A program made the position numbers and the translations under genes. Source: JBFHDX01 sp041584475 (GTDB taxonomy: Bacteria; Pseudomonadota; Alphaproteobacteria; UBA8366; JADFVY01). From it: a stretch of DNA of 50,952 bases. The DNA lies in contig JBFHDX010000015.1 in assembly GCA_041584475.1 (NCBI GenBank), positions 1-50,952 on the forward strand, written 5' to 3'. A model generated the notes under the pieces. That model had not been told where the DNA came from and searched no databases. It saw only the letters and a list, made by a program, of their open reading frames with translations. The first letter of the stretch is position 1. Every line of letters begins with the position of its first letter. Shown here one piece after another: positions 7,930-16,421 of this stretch.

Positions 7930-9039
7930 CTAAGCCCAGCGGCGGAAAGCCATGGCCGTGCGCACGCGCTCCGTCGCCATTGCGATGGCCGCGGCGCGCG
8001 GCGTTATCGCCTCCGCCGTCGCGCGCTCCAGAACCTCCGCCGTATTGGCGCGGATCTTCTCCTCGATCGTCGCGAAGGCCTGCGCCTGGCTCCCGCCATG
8101 ATACTCCACCGCGGCGCAGATCACGCCGCCCGCGTTGGAGATGAAGTCCGGGACGCAGATCACGCCGCGACGGTGCAGGATTTCCTCCGCCTCCTCGGTG
8201 ACGCCGATATTGGCCCCCTGGATGATCAGCTTGGCCTTGACCTCTTCCACGTTGTCGGCGTTGATCACGTCGGGCCGCGCCGCCGGCACCCAGATGTCGC
8301 AGTCGAGGCCGACGATGGCTTCGCGGTCGAGCGTCTCGCCGGCGGTGTAGTCGACGACGTGTTCGCCGCCCTGCTTGACCGCGATCAGCGCTTCGACGTC
8401 GATGCCCCGGGCGTCGTGCACGGCGCCGCTCGAATCGGCGGCCGCAACCACGATCGCCCCCTTCTCGACGAAGAACCGGGCCGCGTGCGTGCCGACGGAG
8501 CCGAAGCCCTGGATCGCCACGCGCGCGCCCTCCAGCGCCAGCCCGGCATGCTCCTTCGCGACCTCGGCGGCGGCGACGACGCCGAAGCCGGTGGCCCCGA
8601 TCTCGTCGAGCGGAATGCCGCCGATCTCGCGCGGCAGGCCTACGGAGCGGCCGATCTCGTCGCGTACCCAGGCCATCGCGGTCTCGTCGGTGCCCATGTC
8701 CGGGCCGGGGATGTAGTCGGCAACGGGTCCGATGGCGCAGGCGAACGCGCGGATCAACGCCTCCTTGCGCGCGCCGTCCGCTGCCGGATCGGCGAAGATC
8801 ACCGATTTGCCGCCGCCGTGGCGCAGGCCGGCCGCCGCGTTCTTGAACGTCATCGCCCGGGCGAGCCGGAAACACTCCTCGAGCGAGACGTCCGGCGCCA
8901 TGCGCACGCCGCCGATCGCCGGACCGGCGGCCACGTTGTCGACGACGAGGATCGCCTTCAGTCCCGGCCCGGGCTCGTAAATGTGCAGGATCGTCTTCGG
9001 GCCGAGATCGTCGCAAAATCGGAAGCCCGGTTCGGTCAT
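7930..9039 (-). CDS. Glu/Leu/Phe/Val-type amino-acid dehydrogenase
   Basis: 369 residues from the ATG at 9039. The substrate half carries GPAIGGVRM and GLRHGGGKSVI, with the catalytic Lys in the second, as in leucine/valine dehydrogenases. The NAD-binding half begins with VAIQGFGSVGTHAARFF (GxGxxG). The ending is typical (CVPDFISNAGGVICAAVEY). It would interconvert a branched-chain or related amino acid with its 2-oxoacid. It follows the E2 gene by 13 bp, so the operon can turn amino acids into oxoacids and then acyl-CoA. Exact amino-acid preference is not readable from sequence. Confidence 0.85.
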   Translation of the reverse strand: MTEPGFRFCDDLGPKTILHIYEPGPGLKAILVVDNVAAGPAIGGVRMAPDVSLEECFRLARAMTFKNAAAGLRHGGGKSVIFADPAADGARKEALIRAFACAIGPVADYIPGPDMGTDETAMAWVRDEIGRSVGLPREIGGIPLDEIGATGFGVVAAAEVAKEHAGLALEGARVAIQGFGSVGTHAARFFVEKGAIVVAAADSSGAVHDARGIDVEALIAVKQGGEHVVDYTAGETLDREAIVGLDCDIWVPAARPDVINADNVEEVKAKLIIQGANIGVTEEAEEILHRRGVICVPDFISNAGGVICAAVEYHGGSQAQAFATIEEKIRANTAEVLERATAEAITPRAAAIAMATERVRTAMAFRRWA

Positions 9040-9052
9040 GGCCGTCCCCCCT

Positions 9053-10153
9053 TCAGTCAGCCTGTTCGAGATCCTCGACCACCGCGTTGAGGAACCGCGC
9101 CGCTTCGACGCCGGTGACGACACGGTGGTCGAAGGTCAGCGACAGGGGAAGCGTGCGGTGCACGGCCGGCTTGCCCTTGACCGCCACGACGCGCGGCTCG
9201 GCGCGGCCGGCGCCGAGGATCGCAACCTGTGGCGGCACCACGACCAGGTCCGCAAACCGGCCGCCGAACATGCCGAAATTCGACAGCGTGATTGTCTGCC
9301 CGACAAGCTCCTCATGGGGAATTGATCGCCGCGCGATGTCCTGCTTCATTGCCTCGATCCCGCGTCGCAGATCCTTGGCGTCGCGGTTGCCGATGTCGCG
9401 CATCACGGGCGCGAACAGGCCGTCTTCGGTCTCGACCGCGATGCCGAGATCGATATGGTCGTGCAGGCGCCGCGTCATGGTCGCGGGATCGAACCAGGCG
9501 TTCAGCGAAGGCGACGCCCGGCAGCCCGCGGCGACCGCCCGGATCAGGCGGGCGGTGGCATCGGTCTTGGGCTTCCAGCCCTCGATGTCGGCCTCGTCGG
9601 TCACCGTCGCGGGCACGACCTCGCGACCGGAGCGTACGACGTTCTGCATCATCGCCCGCCGCACACCCCGCACAGGCTCTCCCTCCGTCGCGGCCGGCAC
9701 CGCCTCTGCCGCAGCCTCGACATCGGCGCGGGTGACGCTGCCGCCCGGCCCCGAAGGCTCGACCGCCGCGAGGTCCACGCCCAGGCTCGCGGCCAACTTG
9801 CGGACGGCGGGGGCGGCCTTGGGCTGGGCCGAGATCCGCTTGCGCGCTGCCGGTTTCGGGGCCGCCGCTTCGGCCTTCGGCACCGTGCCCACGACGGCGC
9901 CCTTGTCCTCCGCCACGCCTTCCTCGAACTCGACGAGCGGCTCGCCTACCTGAACGATGTCGCCGGCCTCGCCGTGCAGGGCGGCGATACGCCCGGAATG
10001 CGGCGACGGCACTTCGACGACCGCCTTGTCCGTCTCGACCGACACCAGCGGCTGGTCGGTCACGACATGGTCGCCGACGCCGACGTTCCAGGCGACGATC
10101 TCCGCCTCCTGGAGTCCTTCGCCGAGATCCGGCAGCCTGAAGAGCTTGCCCAT
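9053..10153 (-). CDS. bkdB: 2-oxoacid dehydrogenase E2, dihydrolipoyl acyltransferase (BkdB-like)
   Basis: 366 residues. One N-terminal lipoyl domain with the lipoylated Lys in VETDKAVVEV (around residue 43), an Ala/Pro-rich linker, a peripheral subunit-binding domain (VRKLAASLGVDLAAVEPSGP), then the acyltransferase core ending in the catalytic DHRVVTG. It transfers the acyl group from lipoate to CoA in the branched-chain 2-oxoacid dehydrogenase complex. It starts 7 bp after the E1-beta stop. At 366 residues it is shorter than many BkdB proteins, which fits a single lipoyl domain and short linkers. No E3 gene lies in the window, so the complex must use an E3 encoded elsewhere. Confidence 0.88.
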   Translation of the reverse strand: MGKLFRLPDLGEGLQEAEIVAWNVGVGDHVVTDQPLVSVETDKAVVEVPSPHSGRIAALHGEAGDIVQVGEPLVEFEEGVAEDKGAVVGTVPKAEAAAPKPAARKRISAQPKAAPAVRKLAASLGVDLAAVEPSGPGGSVTRADVEAAAEAVPAATEGEPVRGVRRAMMQNVVRSGREVVPATVTDEADIEGWKPKTDATARLIRAVAAGCRASPSLNAWFDPATMTRRLHDHIDLGIAVETEDGLFAPVMRDIGNRDAKDLRRGIEAMKQDIARRSIPHEELVGQTITLSNFGMFGGRFADLVVVPPQVAILGAGRAEPRVVAVKGKPAVHRTLPLSLTFDHRVVTGVEAARFLNAVVEDLEQAD

Positions 10154-10160
10154 TGCCGCC

Positions 10161-11195
10161 TCAACCGTGTTCGAGCAGCCGCCGCGCTGCGCCGAGGATG
10201 CGACGCACCGACGGCATATAGCGATGCTCCAGCCGCGGCAGCGGCATCACCGTGTCCCAGCCGGCGACGCGCTCAACCGGCGCCAGCAAGGACATCAACC
10301 CCTCGCCCGCGAGTCGCGCCGCGATCTCGGCGCCGAAGCCACCGGTCAGCGGCGCTTCGTGCACGATCATGCAGCGACCCGTCTTTTCCACCGATGCCAG
10401 GATCGTTCCCATGTCGAGCGGCTTGAGGCTGGCGACGTCGATGACCTCCGCCTCGACCCGCTCGTCGGCGAGTGCGGCGGCCGCCTCCATCGACTCCTTG
10501 AGCATCGCGCCCCAGCTCACCAGCGTGAGGTCCGCGCCCTTGCGCGAGACGAAGCACTTGCCGAGGGGCAAGGCCTTGCCGTCGTCGCTGACCGGCTCGC
10601 GGACCGCCCGGTAGATGCGCTTGGGCTCGAGGAAGATCACCGGATCGGGATCGCGGATCGCGGCGAGCATGAGGCCGTATGCGCGGGCGGGCGAGGACGG
10701 GATCACCAGCTTGATGCCCGGGACGTGGGCGAACATCGCCTCCATGCTCTCCGAGTGATGTTCCGGCGCGTGGATGCCGCCGCCATAGGGCGCACGCAGC
10801 ACCATCGGGCAGGTCAGTCGCCCACGCGTACGCGTACGCATGCGCGACGCGTGGTTCACGATCTGGTCGATCACGGGATAGATGAAGCCCATGAACTGGA
10901 TCTCGGCGACGGGCCGGAACCCCATCGCCGCGAGGCCGACGGGCAGCCCGCCGATCAGGGTCTCGGACAGCGGCGTATCGAGCACTCGCTGGTCCCCGAA
11001 CCGCGCGATCAGCCCGTCGGTCACGCGGAAGACGCCGCCGTCGATGCCGACATCCTCGCCCAGCACGATGACGGTCTCGTCCTCTTCCATGGCCCGCGCC
11101 AGCGCCCGGTTGATCGCATCGACCAGCGTCAGGCCGGCGGCTTCCGCATCCCGTTTCGGGCGCTTGCGCTTGTTCTTCTGCTTGACGGCGGCCAA
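10161..11195 (-). CDS. bkdA2: 2-oxoacid dehydrogenase E1 beta subunit (BkdA2-like)
   Basis: 344 residues from a TTG at 11195; GAGGGAG just upstream is a strong ribosome binding site, and the start falls directly after the E1-alpha stop. The first in-frame ATG is inside the conserved LTLVDAINRALARAMEEDE block and too late. Typical features include VIVLGEDVG, DTPLSE, PYGGGIHAPEHHSES and VIFLEPKRIYR. It pairs with E1-alpha to decarboxylate branched-chain 2-oxoacids with ThDP. An Arg-rich N-terminal stretch (KQKNKRKRPKR) precedes the conserved part. The segment encoding SRMRTRTRG coincides with an alternating purine-pyrimidine tract (10823-10846). Confidence 0.9.
   Translation of the reverse strand: MAAVKQKNKRKRPKRDAEAAGLTLVDAINRALARAMEEDETVIVLGEDVGIDGGVFRVTDGLIARFGDQRVLDTPLSETLIGGLPVGLAAMGFRPVAEIQFMGFIYPVIDQIVNHASRMRTRTRGRLTCPMVLRAPYGGGIHAPEHHSESMEAMFAHVPGIKLVIPSSPARAYGLMLAAIRDPDPVIFLEPKRIYRAVREPVSDDGKALPLGKCFVSRKGADLTLVSWGAMLKESMEAAAALADERVEAEVIDVASLKPLDMGTILASVEKTGRCMIVHEAPLTGGFGAEIAARLAGEGLMSLLAPVERVAGWDTVMPLPRLEHRYMPSVRRILGAARRLLEHG
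10823..10846. other. Alternating pyrimidine-purine tract inside bkdA2
   Basis: Twenty-four consecutive bases alternate strictly between pyrimidine and purine, built from ACGCGT/ACGC units. Such tracts can adopt left-handed DNA under supercoiling. It encodes a run of Arg and Thr codons on the minus strand, so it may simply reflect codon use. Confidence 0.4.
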
Positions 11196-11196
11196 T

Positions 11197-12264
11197 TCAG
11201 TCTCCCTCGGCCAGCATCGCCTGGCGCTGCTCGCGCAGCTCCGCCGGCAGCTCCGCGTAAAGGTTGTCGAAGATGCCCTCCACAGGTGCCGGCGCCATGG
11301 CCAGATAGGCTTCCGCAGCCGCCTCCACATCGCTGCGGCAGGTCTCGATCAGGGTCTCCTCGTCCTGTTTCGTCCAGCCGTGGCTGGCAGTGAGGTATTT
11401 GCGCAGCCGGACGATCGGCTCTTCCTTCCAGTGTCGGCCGACGGTCTCGTCGTCGCGATAGCGGCTGGCGTCGTCGACGGTGGTGTGGTCGCCGAGCCTG
11501 TACGTAATCGCCTCGATCAGCGTCGGTCCGTCACCCGCGCGTGCCCGGTCCAGCGCCCCGGCGACCGCGTCACGCACGGCGACGACGTCGTTGCCGTCGA
11601 CTTGCAGACCCGGGAACCCCGCCGCCACGGCCTTCTGCGCCAAGGTGCGGGCGGCGGTCTGCGCCCGGCGCGGAACCGAGATCGCCCACTGGTTGTTGTT
11701 GGCGATGAAGACCGCGGGCAAGGTCCAGACGCCGGCGACGTTCATCGCCTCGTAGACGTCGCCCTTCGAGGTCGCGCCGTCACCGAACACGCACACCGCC
11801 ACGCGTTTCTCATCGCGCAGCTTGAACGCCAGCGCGGCACCCGCCGCGTGCGGCGCGTGCCCACCGACCGGGATGCAGACCGGGAAGTCTTGCCGCGGCC
11901 CCGCGAAGTCGGAGCCCCGCTCGTCGCCGCCCCAATAGACGAACAGCTCGGTCATGGTCACGCCGCGTACGAGCTGCGCGCCGTGTTCGCGAAAGCTCGG
12001 CAGCAGCACGTCGTCGGGCGCCATCGCATGCGCCAGCCCGACGCTGACCGCTTCCTGTCCGAGGGTCGATGCGTACGTGCCAAGTCGTCCCGTACGCTGC
12101 AACGCGATCGCCTTCGCGTCGAACGTCCGCGTCAGCACCATCCAGCGGTACAGTTCGACCAGCACATCCCGGTCGGCGGCGAAATCCGGCAGGTCGCCGG
12201 TCGCCTTGCCTTCGGCGTCGATGAAACCGATGCATTCGATCTCGAAGGACGCGACCCTCGTCAT
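11197..12264 (-). CDS. bkdA1: 2-oxoacid dehydrogenase E1 alpha subunit (BkdA1-like)
   Basis: 355 residues. The ATG at 12264 overlaps the ligase stop (ATGA at 12261-12264); the longer frame to 12744 only runs through the ligase gene. The ThDP/Mg motif is GDGATSKGDVYEAMN followed by ANNNQWAIS. YRLGDHTTVDDASRYR is the branched-chain-specific phosphorylation-loop-like segment seen in BkdA1 proteins. With E1-beta it carries out the first, oxidative-decarboxylation step on branched-chain 2-oxoacids. The operon order ligase, E1alpha, E1beta, E2, dehydrogenase supports catabolic use. Confidence 0.9.
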   Translation of the reverse strand: MTRVASFEIECIGFIDAEGKATGDLPDFAADRDVLVELYRWMVLTRTFDAKAIALQRTGRLGTYASTLGQEAVSVGLAHAMAPDDVLLPSFREHGAQLVRGVTMTELFVYWGGDERGSDFAGPRQDFPVCIPVGGHAPHAAGAALAFKLRDEKRVAVCVFGDGATSKGDVYEAMNVAGVWTLPAVFIANNNQWAISVPRRAQTAARTLAQKAVAAGFPGLQVDGNDVVAVRDAVAGALDRARAGDGPTLIEAITYRLGDHTTVDDASRYRDDETVGRHWKEEPIVRLRKYLTASHGWTKQDEETLIETCRSDVEAAAEAYLAMAPAPVEGIFDNLYAELPAELREQRQAMLAEGD

Positions 12265-13961
12265 GCCGGTTCCTTCTCGGCGAGGCCGAGCTCCTCGGCC
12301 ATGCGCGCGCGCATGACGAACTTCTGCACCTTGCCGGTCACGGTCATCGGGAATTCGTCCACGAACTTGATGTAGCGCGGGACCTTGAAGTGGGCGAGCC
12401 TGCCCTCGCAGAATTTGCGGATCTCGTCGGCGCTCGCCGTGGCGCCCTCGCGGAGCTTGATCCAGGCCGCCACCTCCTCGCCGTATTTCGGGTCCGGCAC
12501 ACCGAACACCTCGACCTCGTCGATCTTGGGGTTGCCGTAGAGGAACTCCTCGATCTCGCGCGGGTAGATGTTCTCGCCGCCCCTGATGACCATGTCCTTG
12601 ATGCGGCCTACGATCCGGCAATATCCCTCGTCGTCGAGCGTCGCGATATCGCCGCTTCGGATCCAGTGCGCCGCGTCGATCTCCTTCCCCGTACGCTCCG
12701 GATCCCCCCAATATTCGCGCATGACGCAATAACCGCGGGTGCACAGCTCGCCCGGGGTTCCGCGCGGGGCGATGCGGCCGCGCTCGTCGACGATCTTGAC
12801 CTCCGTATGCGGCAATACGCGGCCGACCGTGGACACGCGCAGCTCCACGGGATCGTCCACCGCGGTCTGGAACGACAGCGGCCCGGTCTCCGTCATGCCG
12901 TAGGCGATCGTGATTTCCGACAGGTGCATCTCATCGAGCACACGATGCATGAGCTCGACCGGGCAGGGAGCGCCGGCCATGATGCCGGTGCGCAGCGACG
13001 ACAGATCCCGCTCGGCGAAGCCGGGCTCGTCGAGCGCGGCGATGAACATCGTCGGCACGCCGTGCAGCGCGGTGCAGCGCTCGCCCTCCACCGTCGCGAG
13101 CACTGCCGCGGCGTCGAAGCCGGCGGACGGGAACACCATCGTCGCGCCGTGCGTCGCGCACAGCAAGGTGCCCAGGACCATGCCGAAACAGTGGTACATG
13201 GGCACCGGGATGCACAACCGGTCGCGCGGACCGAACCGCATCATGCGGGCGGCGAAATGCGCATTATTCACGATATTGTGGTGCGTCAGCGTCGCTGCCT
13301 TCGGCGCGCCCGTGGTGCCGCTCGTGAACTGGATGTTGATCGGGTCGTCGAAATCGAGCGCGGCGGCGGTCTCTGCCAGGCGCGCGCGCGCGTCCGACCC
13401 GGCCATCGCCTCGACCTCCGCATAATTGAAGAACCCCGGCGTCCTCGCCTCGCCGAGCAGGATCAGCTGACGCAGCTGCGGCAGCCGTTCCGCGTGCAGC
13501 GCGCCGGGTGCGGCACGGTCGAGCTCGGGCGCCAGCGCGCGCAGCATGGCGATGTAGTCGCTCGACTTGTGCGCCGCCGCCGTGACGAGCGCCCGGCAGC
13601 CCACCTTGTTGAGGGCGAATTCGAGCTCGGCCGGTCGGTAGGCCGGGTTGATGTTGACCAGGATCAGCCCGGCATAGGCGGTCGCGAACTGCACGACGAC
13701 CCACTCCGCCAGGTTCGGCGCGAGGATGCCGACACGCTCGCCCGGCGCGAGGCCGAGCGCCACGAACCCGGCCGCAAGCTCGCGCGCCCGCGCCTGCAGT
13801 TCGCGCCAGCTCCAGCGGATCGACTGGTAGGGAACGACGAGCGCCTCGCCGTCCGGCCATCGCCGGGCCGCCCCGTCGAGCACGCCACCGACGGTGCGGC
13901 CGAGCAGGGGTTCCGCGTCGGCGCCGTGGACGTAGCTGTGCAAACGCCCGGAAATCGTCAT
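12261..13961 (-). CDS. Acyl-CoA synthetase (AMP-forming), FadD-like
   Basis: 566 residues. The P-loop-like motif FTSGTTGAPKAATLTHHN, the acyl/adenylate motif IAYGMTETGPLSF, the hinge IVGRIKDMVIRGGENIYPRE and the C-terminal catalytic Lys in VTGKVQKFVMR are all present. It activates a carboxylic acid to acyl-AMP and then acyl-CoA. Being first in an operon with a branched-chain 2-oxoacid dehydrogenase suggests substrates such as isobutyrate, 2-methylbutyrate or isovalerate, but medium-chain fatty acids are possible. The stop is coupled to the E1-alpha start. Confidence 0.87.
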   Translation of the reverse strand: MTISGRLHSYVHGADAEPLLGRTVGGVLDGAARRWPDGEALVVPYQSIRWSWRELQARARELAAGFVALGLAPGERVGILAPNLAEWVVVQFATAYAGLILVNINPAYRPAELEFALNKVGCRALVTAAAHKSSDYIAMLRALAPELDRAAPGALHAERLPQLRQLILLGEARTPGFFNYAEVEAMAGSDARARLAETAAALDFDDPINIQFTSGTTGAPKAATLTHHNIVNNAHFAARMMRFGPRDRLCIPVPMYHCFGMVLGTLLCATHGATMVFPSAGFDAAAVLATVEGERCTALHGVPTMFIAALDEPGFAERDLSSLRTGIMAGAPCPVELMHRVLDEMHLSEITIAYGMTETGPLSFQTAVDDPVELRVSTVGRVLPHTEVKIVDERGRIAPRGTPGELCTRGYCVMREYWGDPERTGKEIDAAHWIRSGDIATLDDEGYCRIVGRIKDMVIRGGENIYPREIEEFLYGNPKIDEVEVFGVPDPKYGEEVAAWIKLREGATASADEIRKFCEGRLAHFKVPRYIKFVDEFPMTVTGKVQKFVMRARMAEELGLAEKEPA

Positions 13962-13999
13962 TTCAGCGCCGATTTTCCGCCTGCTTCGTTCACGAGTCT

Positions 14000-14013
14000 T
14001 TGATCCGGGTCAA
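14000..14013. promoter_or_regulatory. FNR/FixK-type box upstream of the CBS-patatin operon
   Basis: TTGATCCGGGTCAA matches the FNR/FixK/Anr consensus TTGAT-N4-ATCAA at nine of the ten fixed positions. Its centre is 86 bp upstream of the CBS gene ATG at 14093, in the 131-bp gap between divergent operons. A class II arrangement (-41.5) would place the transcript start near 14048. The Crp-type protein encoded at 16671 has CRP-like recognition residues and no FNR cysteines, so the binder is probably encoded elsewhere. Confidence 0.6.
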
Positions 14014-14092
14014 TAGGCGACAGTGACGGCGGTCACAGTGCCCGAGGGCCGCGCCGCCCCAGACTGCGGGGGCACGAGCAACGGAGGACCCG

Positions 14093-14530
14093 ATGACGGT
14101 CAAGGACGTTCTGGCAAAGCGGGGCTGGGGGATGATCACGCTCGATCCGCAGGCGCCGATCTCGGCAGCGGTCGGCGTGATGCGGCGCGAAGGGCTGACG
14201 GCGCTGGCGGTCAGCCGCGACGGGAAGGAAATTTCGGGCCTGCTGTCGGAATACGACGTCATGCGGGCGATGCGCAACGACACGCCCGAACGGGTGCTGC
14301 CGATGCCGGTCGGCCGCATCATGGCGCGCCGCTTCACGCGTTGCCGGCCGGACGACAGCCTGCGCCACGTGATGACTCGCATGAGCGTGCAGCGCACGCG
14401 GCACGCCGCCGTGATGTCCGAGCACGGGCTGTGCGGCGTCGTCAGCATGGCCGAGATCGTCGAGCACCGGCTCGCGCAGGCGGAGCGGGAAATCGCCGGC
14501 GCGCGCGAGCTCTGCATGGCGGCGCCATGA
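14093..14530 (+). CDS. CBS-domain pair protein
   Basis: 145 residues made almost wholly of two CBS motifs. The first runs over residues 15-65 (ISAAVGVMRREGLTALAVSR, then GLLSEYDVMRAM) and the second over residues 75-130 (SLRHVMTRMSVQRTRHAAVM, then GVVSMAEIVEHRL). CBS pairs bind adenine nucleotides and act as energy sensors. The stop overlaps the start of the cNMP-patatin gene (ATGA, 14527-14530), so the two are translationally coupled and may work together. A probable FNR/FixK box lies upstream, suggesting induction at low oxygen. A stand-alone CBS pair has no catalytic part, so its target is unknown. Confidence 0.87.
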   Translation: MTVKDVLAKRGWGMITLDPQAPISAAVGVMRREGLTALAVSRDGKEISGLLSEYDVMRAMRNDTPERVLPMPVGRIMARRFTRCRPDDSLRHVMTRMSVQRTRHAAVMSEHGLCGVVSMAEIVEHRLAQAEREIAGARELCMAAP

Positions 14531-16326
14531 ACGCGCCGTGGACCGGCCGGCGGGCGCACGGAGCCGCGGAGCTCGCTGCGCGCATCGCACGGGTGCCGCT
14601 GTTCGCCGGCATCGGCCGGCGCGACCTGGCGCGTCTGATCCGCGACGTCGAGTGGTTCGGGGTGCCTGGCGGCTGGACGCTGTTCCGCGAGGGCGACGCC
14701 GCCGACGCGGTCCATGTCGTCGTCTCCGGCCGGCTGGCGGCGCTGACCCGCCGGCCGGACGGCAGCGAAACGCTGGTTGCCGAGATCGGCGCCGGCGAGA
14801 CCGTCGGCGAGATGGCGATCCTGTCCGGCGAGCGCCGCTCGGCGACGCTGGTGGCGCTGCGCGACAGCGAGGTGATCCGGCTGCCGCGACACGCGTTCGA
14901 GCGGCTGGTCGCCCGCAACCCCGCGGCCCTGCGCCACGTCGGCCGGCTGCTGGCGCAACGGCTGGCGCGCACGACCCGGCCCGATGCGGCGCCCGCCACC
15001 GCCGCCACCGTCGCGGTCATCGCGCTGACACAGGGGGTCGCCGCCGGGGGACTGGCCCAGGGTATCGCGATTGCACTGGCCCAGGCCGGGGCGAGCGCCG
15101 TCACCATCGGCCCCGACAGCCTCAAGCGATCGGCCGACTGGTTCCACGACACCGAGACCGTGAACGATCACACGGTCTACTACGCCGGCGACGCGGCATC
15201 GGCGTGGGCACGGCTGTGCATGCGCCGCGCCGACCGCATCCTGTTCGCCGCGCGCGCCGGCGAGGCACCGCCGGCGGTGGTGCCGTGCGCCGACGACTCC
15301 GTGCCCTGTCGCAGCTGCGACCTCGTCATCCTCCACGACGCTGGCACGGCGCAGCCGCTCGGTGCCACCGCCTGGCTTTCGCGCCTGCCGCTTGCCTTCC
15401 ACAGCCATGTCCGCGACGGCAATCGCGGCGACATCGCCCGCCTTGCGCGTCTCGTCACCGGCCGCGCCGTCGGCCTCGTCCTGTCGGGCGGCGGCGCGCG
15501 CGGCTTCGCCCATATCGGGGTGGTGCGGGCGATGCGCGAAGCGGGCCTGCCGATCGACCTGGTCGGCGGCACCAGCATGGGCGCGATCGTCGCCGCCGGT
15601 GTCGCCCAGGAGTGGGGCGACGCGGAGCTCGTCGCCCATATGCGCAGCTGCTTCCTCAAGGCCAATCCGCTGGGCGACATCACCCTGCCGCTGGTGTCGC
15701 TGGCGCGCGGCCGCCGCGTCGAGCGGCGCCTGCGCGCGCACTTCGCCGAGGCGCATATCGAGAATCTCTGGCGCCCGTTCTTCGCGCTCTCCGGCAACCT
15801 GACGAGCGGCCGTCAGCAGCTGCACCGGCGCGGGCCGGTGTGGCGGGCCCTGCGCGCCAGCACCGCGATCCCCGGCGTGCTGCCGCCGCTGATCGAGGAC
15901 GGCGAGGTGCTGGTCGACGGCGGCGTGATCAACAATTTCCCGGCCGACGTGATGTCAGGGTTCGGCCGCGGTCCGGTGGTCGGCGTCGATGTCGGGCGGC
16001 TGCGCCCGTTCGGCGGTGCGCGGGCGTCGTCCACCGGCCCGGTCGAGCGCGTCCTGTACCGCCTGCGCGGCGGCCGGCCCGGCATCGTCGAGCTGCTGAT
16101 GCGTGCCGGCACGATCTCGACCGACGCCCGCAGCGACGAGTTGCGCGCCCATGTCGACCTGCTCATCGAGCCGCCGGTCGGGACGATCGAGCTGCGCGAC
16201 TGGACGGCGTTCGACCGCGTCGTCGAGGCCGGCTACCGCCACGCCGCCGAGCTGTTCGCGAAACTCGGGCCGTCGCCGCTGCGCAAGCTGTCGGAGATCG
16301 CCGTCGAGCCGCTTACGCTGGCGTAA
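14527..16326 (+). CDS. Cyclic-nucleotide-binding patatin-like phospholipase (NTE/RssA type)
   Basis: 599 residues from the ATG overlapping the CBS stop. Residues about 20-140 form a cNMP-binding domain (PLFAGIGRRDLARL, then IGAGETVGEMAILSGERRSA). A middle region follows, with IALTQGVAAGGLAQGIAIAL, of the kind found in bacterial neuropathy-target-esterase homologues. Residues about 315-480 are patatin: oxyanion hole GGGARG 321-326, nucleophile Ser350 in GGTSMG, and Asp464 in DGG. It probably hydrolyses phospholipids or lysophospholipids at the inner membrane under nucleotide control. The effector cannot be told from sequence. Confidence 0.88.
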   Translation: MNAPWTGRRAHGAAELAARIARVPLFAGIGRRDLARLIRDVEWFGVPGGWTLFREGDAADAVHVVVSGRLAALTRRPDGSETLVAEIGAGETVGEMAILSGERRSATLVALRDSEVIRLPRHAFERLVARNPAALRHVGRLLAQRLARTTRPDAAPATAATVAVIALTQGVAAGGLAQGIAIALAQAGASAVTIGPDSLKRSADWFHDTETVNDHTVYYAGDAASAWARLCMRRADRILFAARAGEAPPAVVPCADDSVPCRSCDLVILHDAGTAQPLGATAWLSRLPLAFHSHVRDGNRGDIARLARLVTGRAVGLVLSGGGARGFAHIGVVRAMREAGLPIDLVGGTSMGAIVAAGVAQEWGDAELVAHMRSCFLKANPLGDITLPLVSLARGRRVERRLRAHFAEAHIENLWRPFFALSGNLTSGRQQLHRRGPVWRALRASTAIPGVLPPLIEDGEVLVDGGVINNFPADVMSGFGRGPVVGVDVGRLRPFGGARASSTGPVERVLYRLRGGRPGIVELLMRAGTISTDARSDELRAHVDLLIEPPVGTIELRDWTAFDRVVEAGYRHAAELFAKLGPSPLRKLSEIAVEPLTLA

Positions 16327-16343
16327 CGGCCGCCGCGTACGCC

Positions 16344-16413
16344 CCAATCAATAAAATCCCGTGGAATGGTAATTGCATCTTCATTCTTTGGATTTAGAAG
16401 AATGATTGATTGG
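16344..16413. repeat. AT-rich nested inverted repeats before the small ORF
   Basis: Outer arms CCAATCAAT (16344-16352) and ATTGATTGG (16405-16413) and inner arms TCATTCTT (16381-16388) and AAGAATGA (16398-16405) are all perfect. The segment is strikingly AT-rich against its surroundings and ends just before the small ORF start at 16422. It could be a promoter/operator, an mRNA hairpin covering the translation start, or a scar. Confidence 0.55.
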
Positions 16414-16421
16414 ATGGCAAA

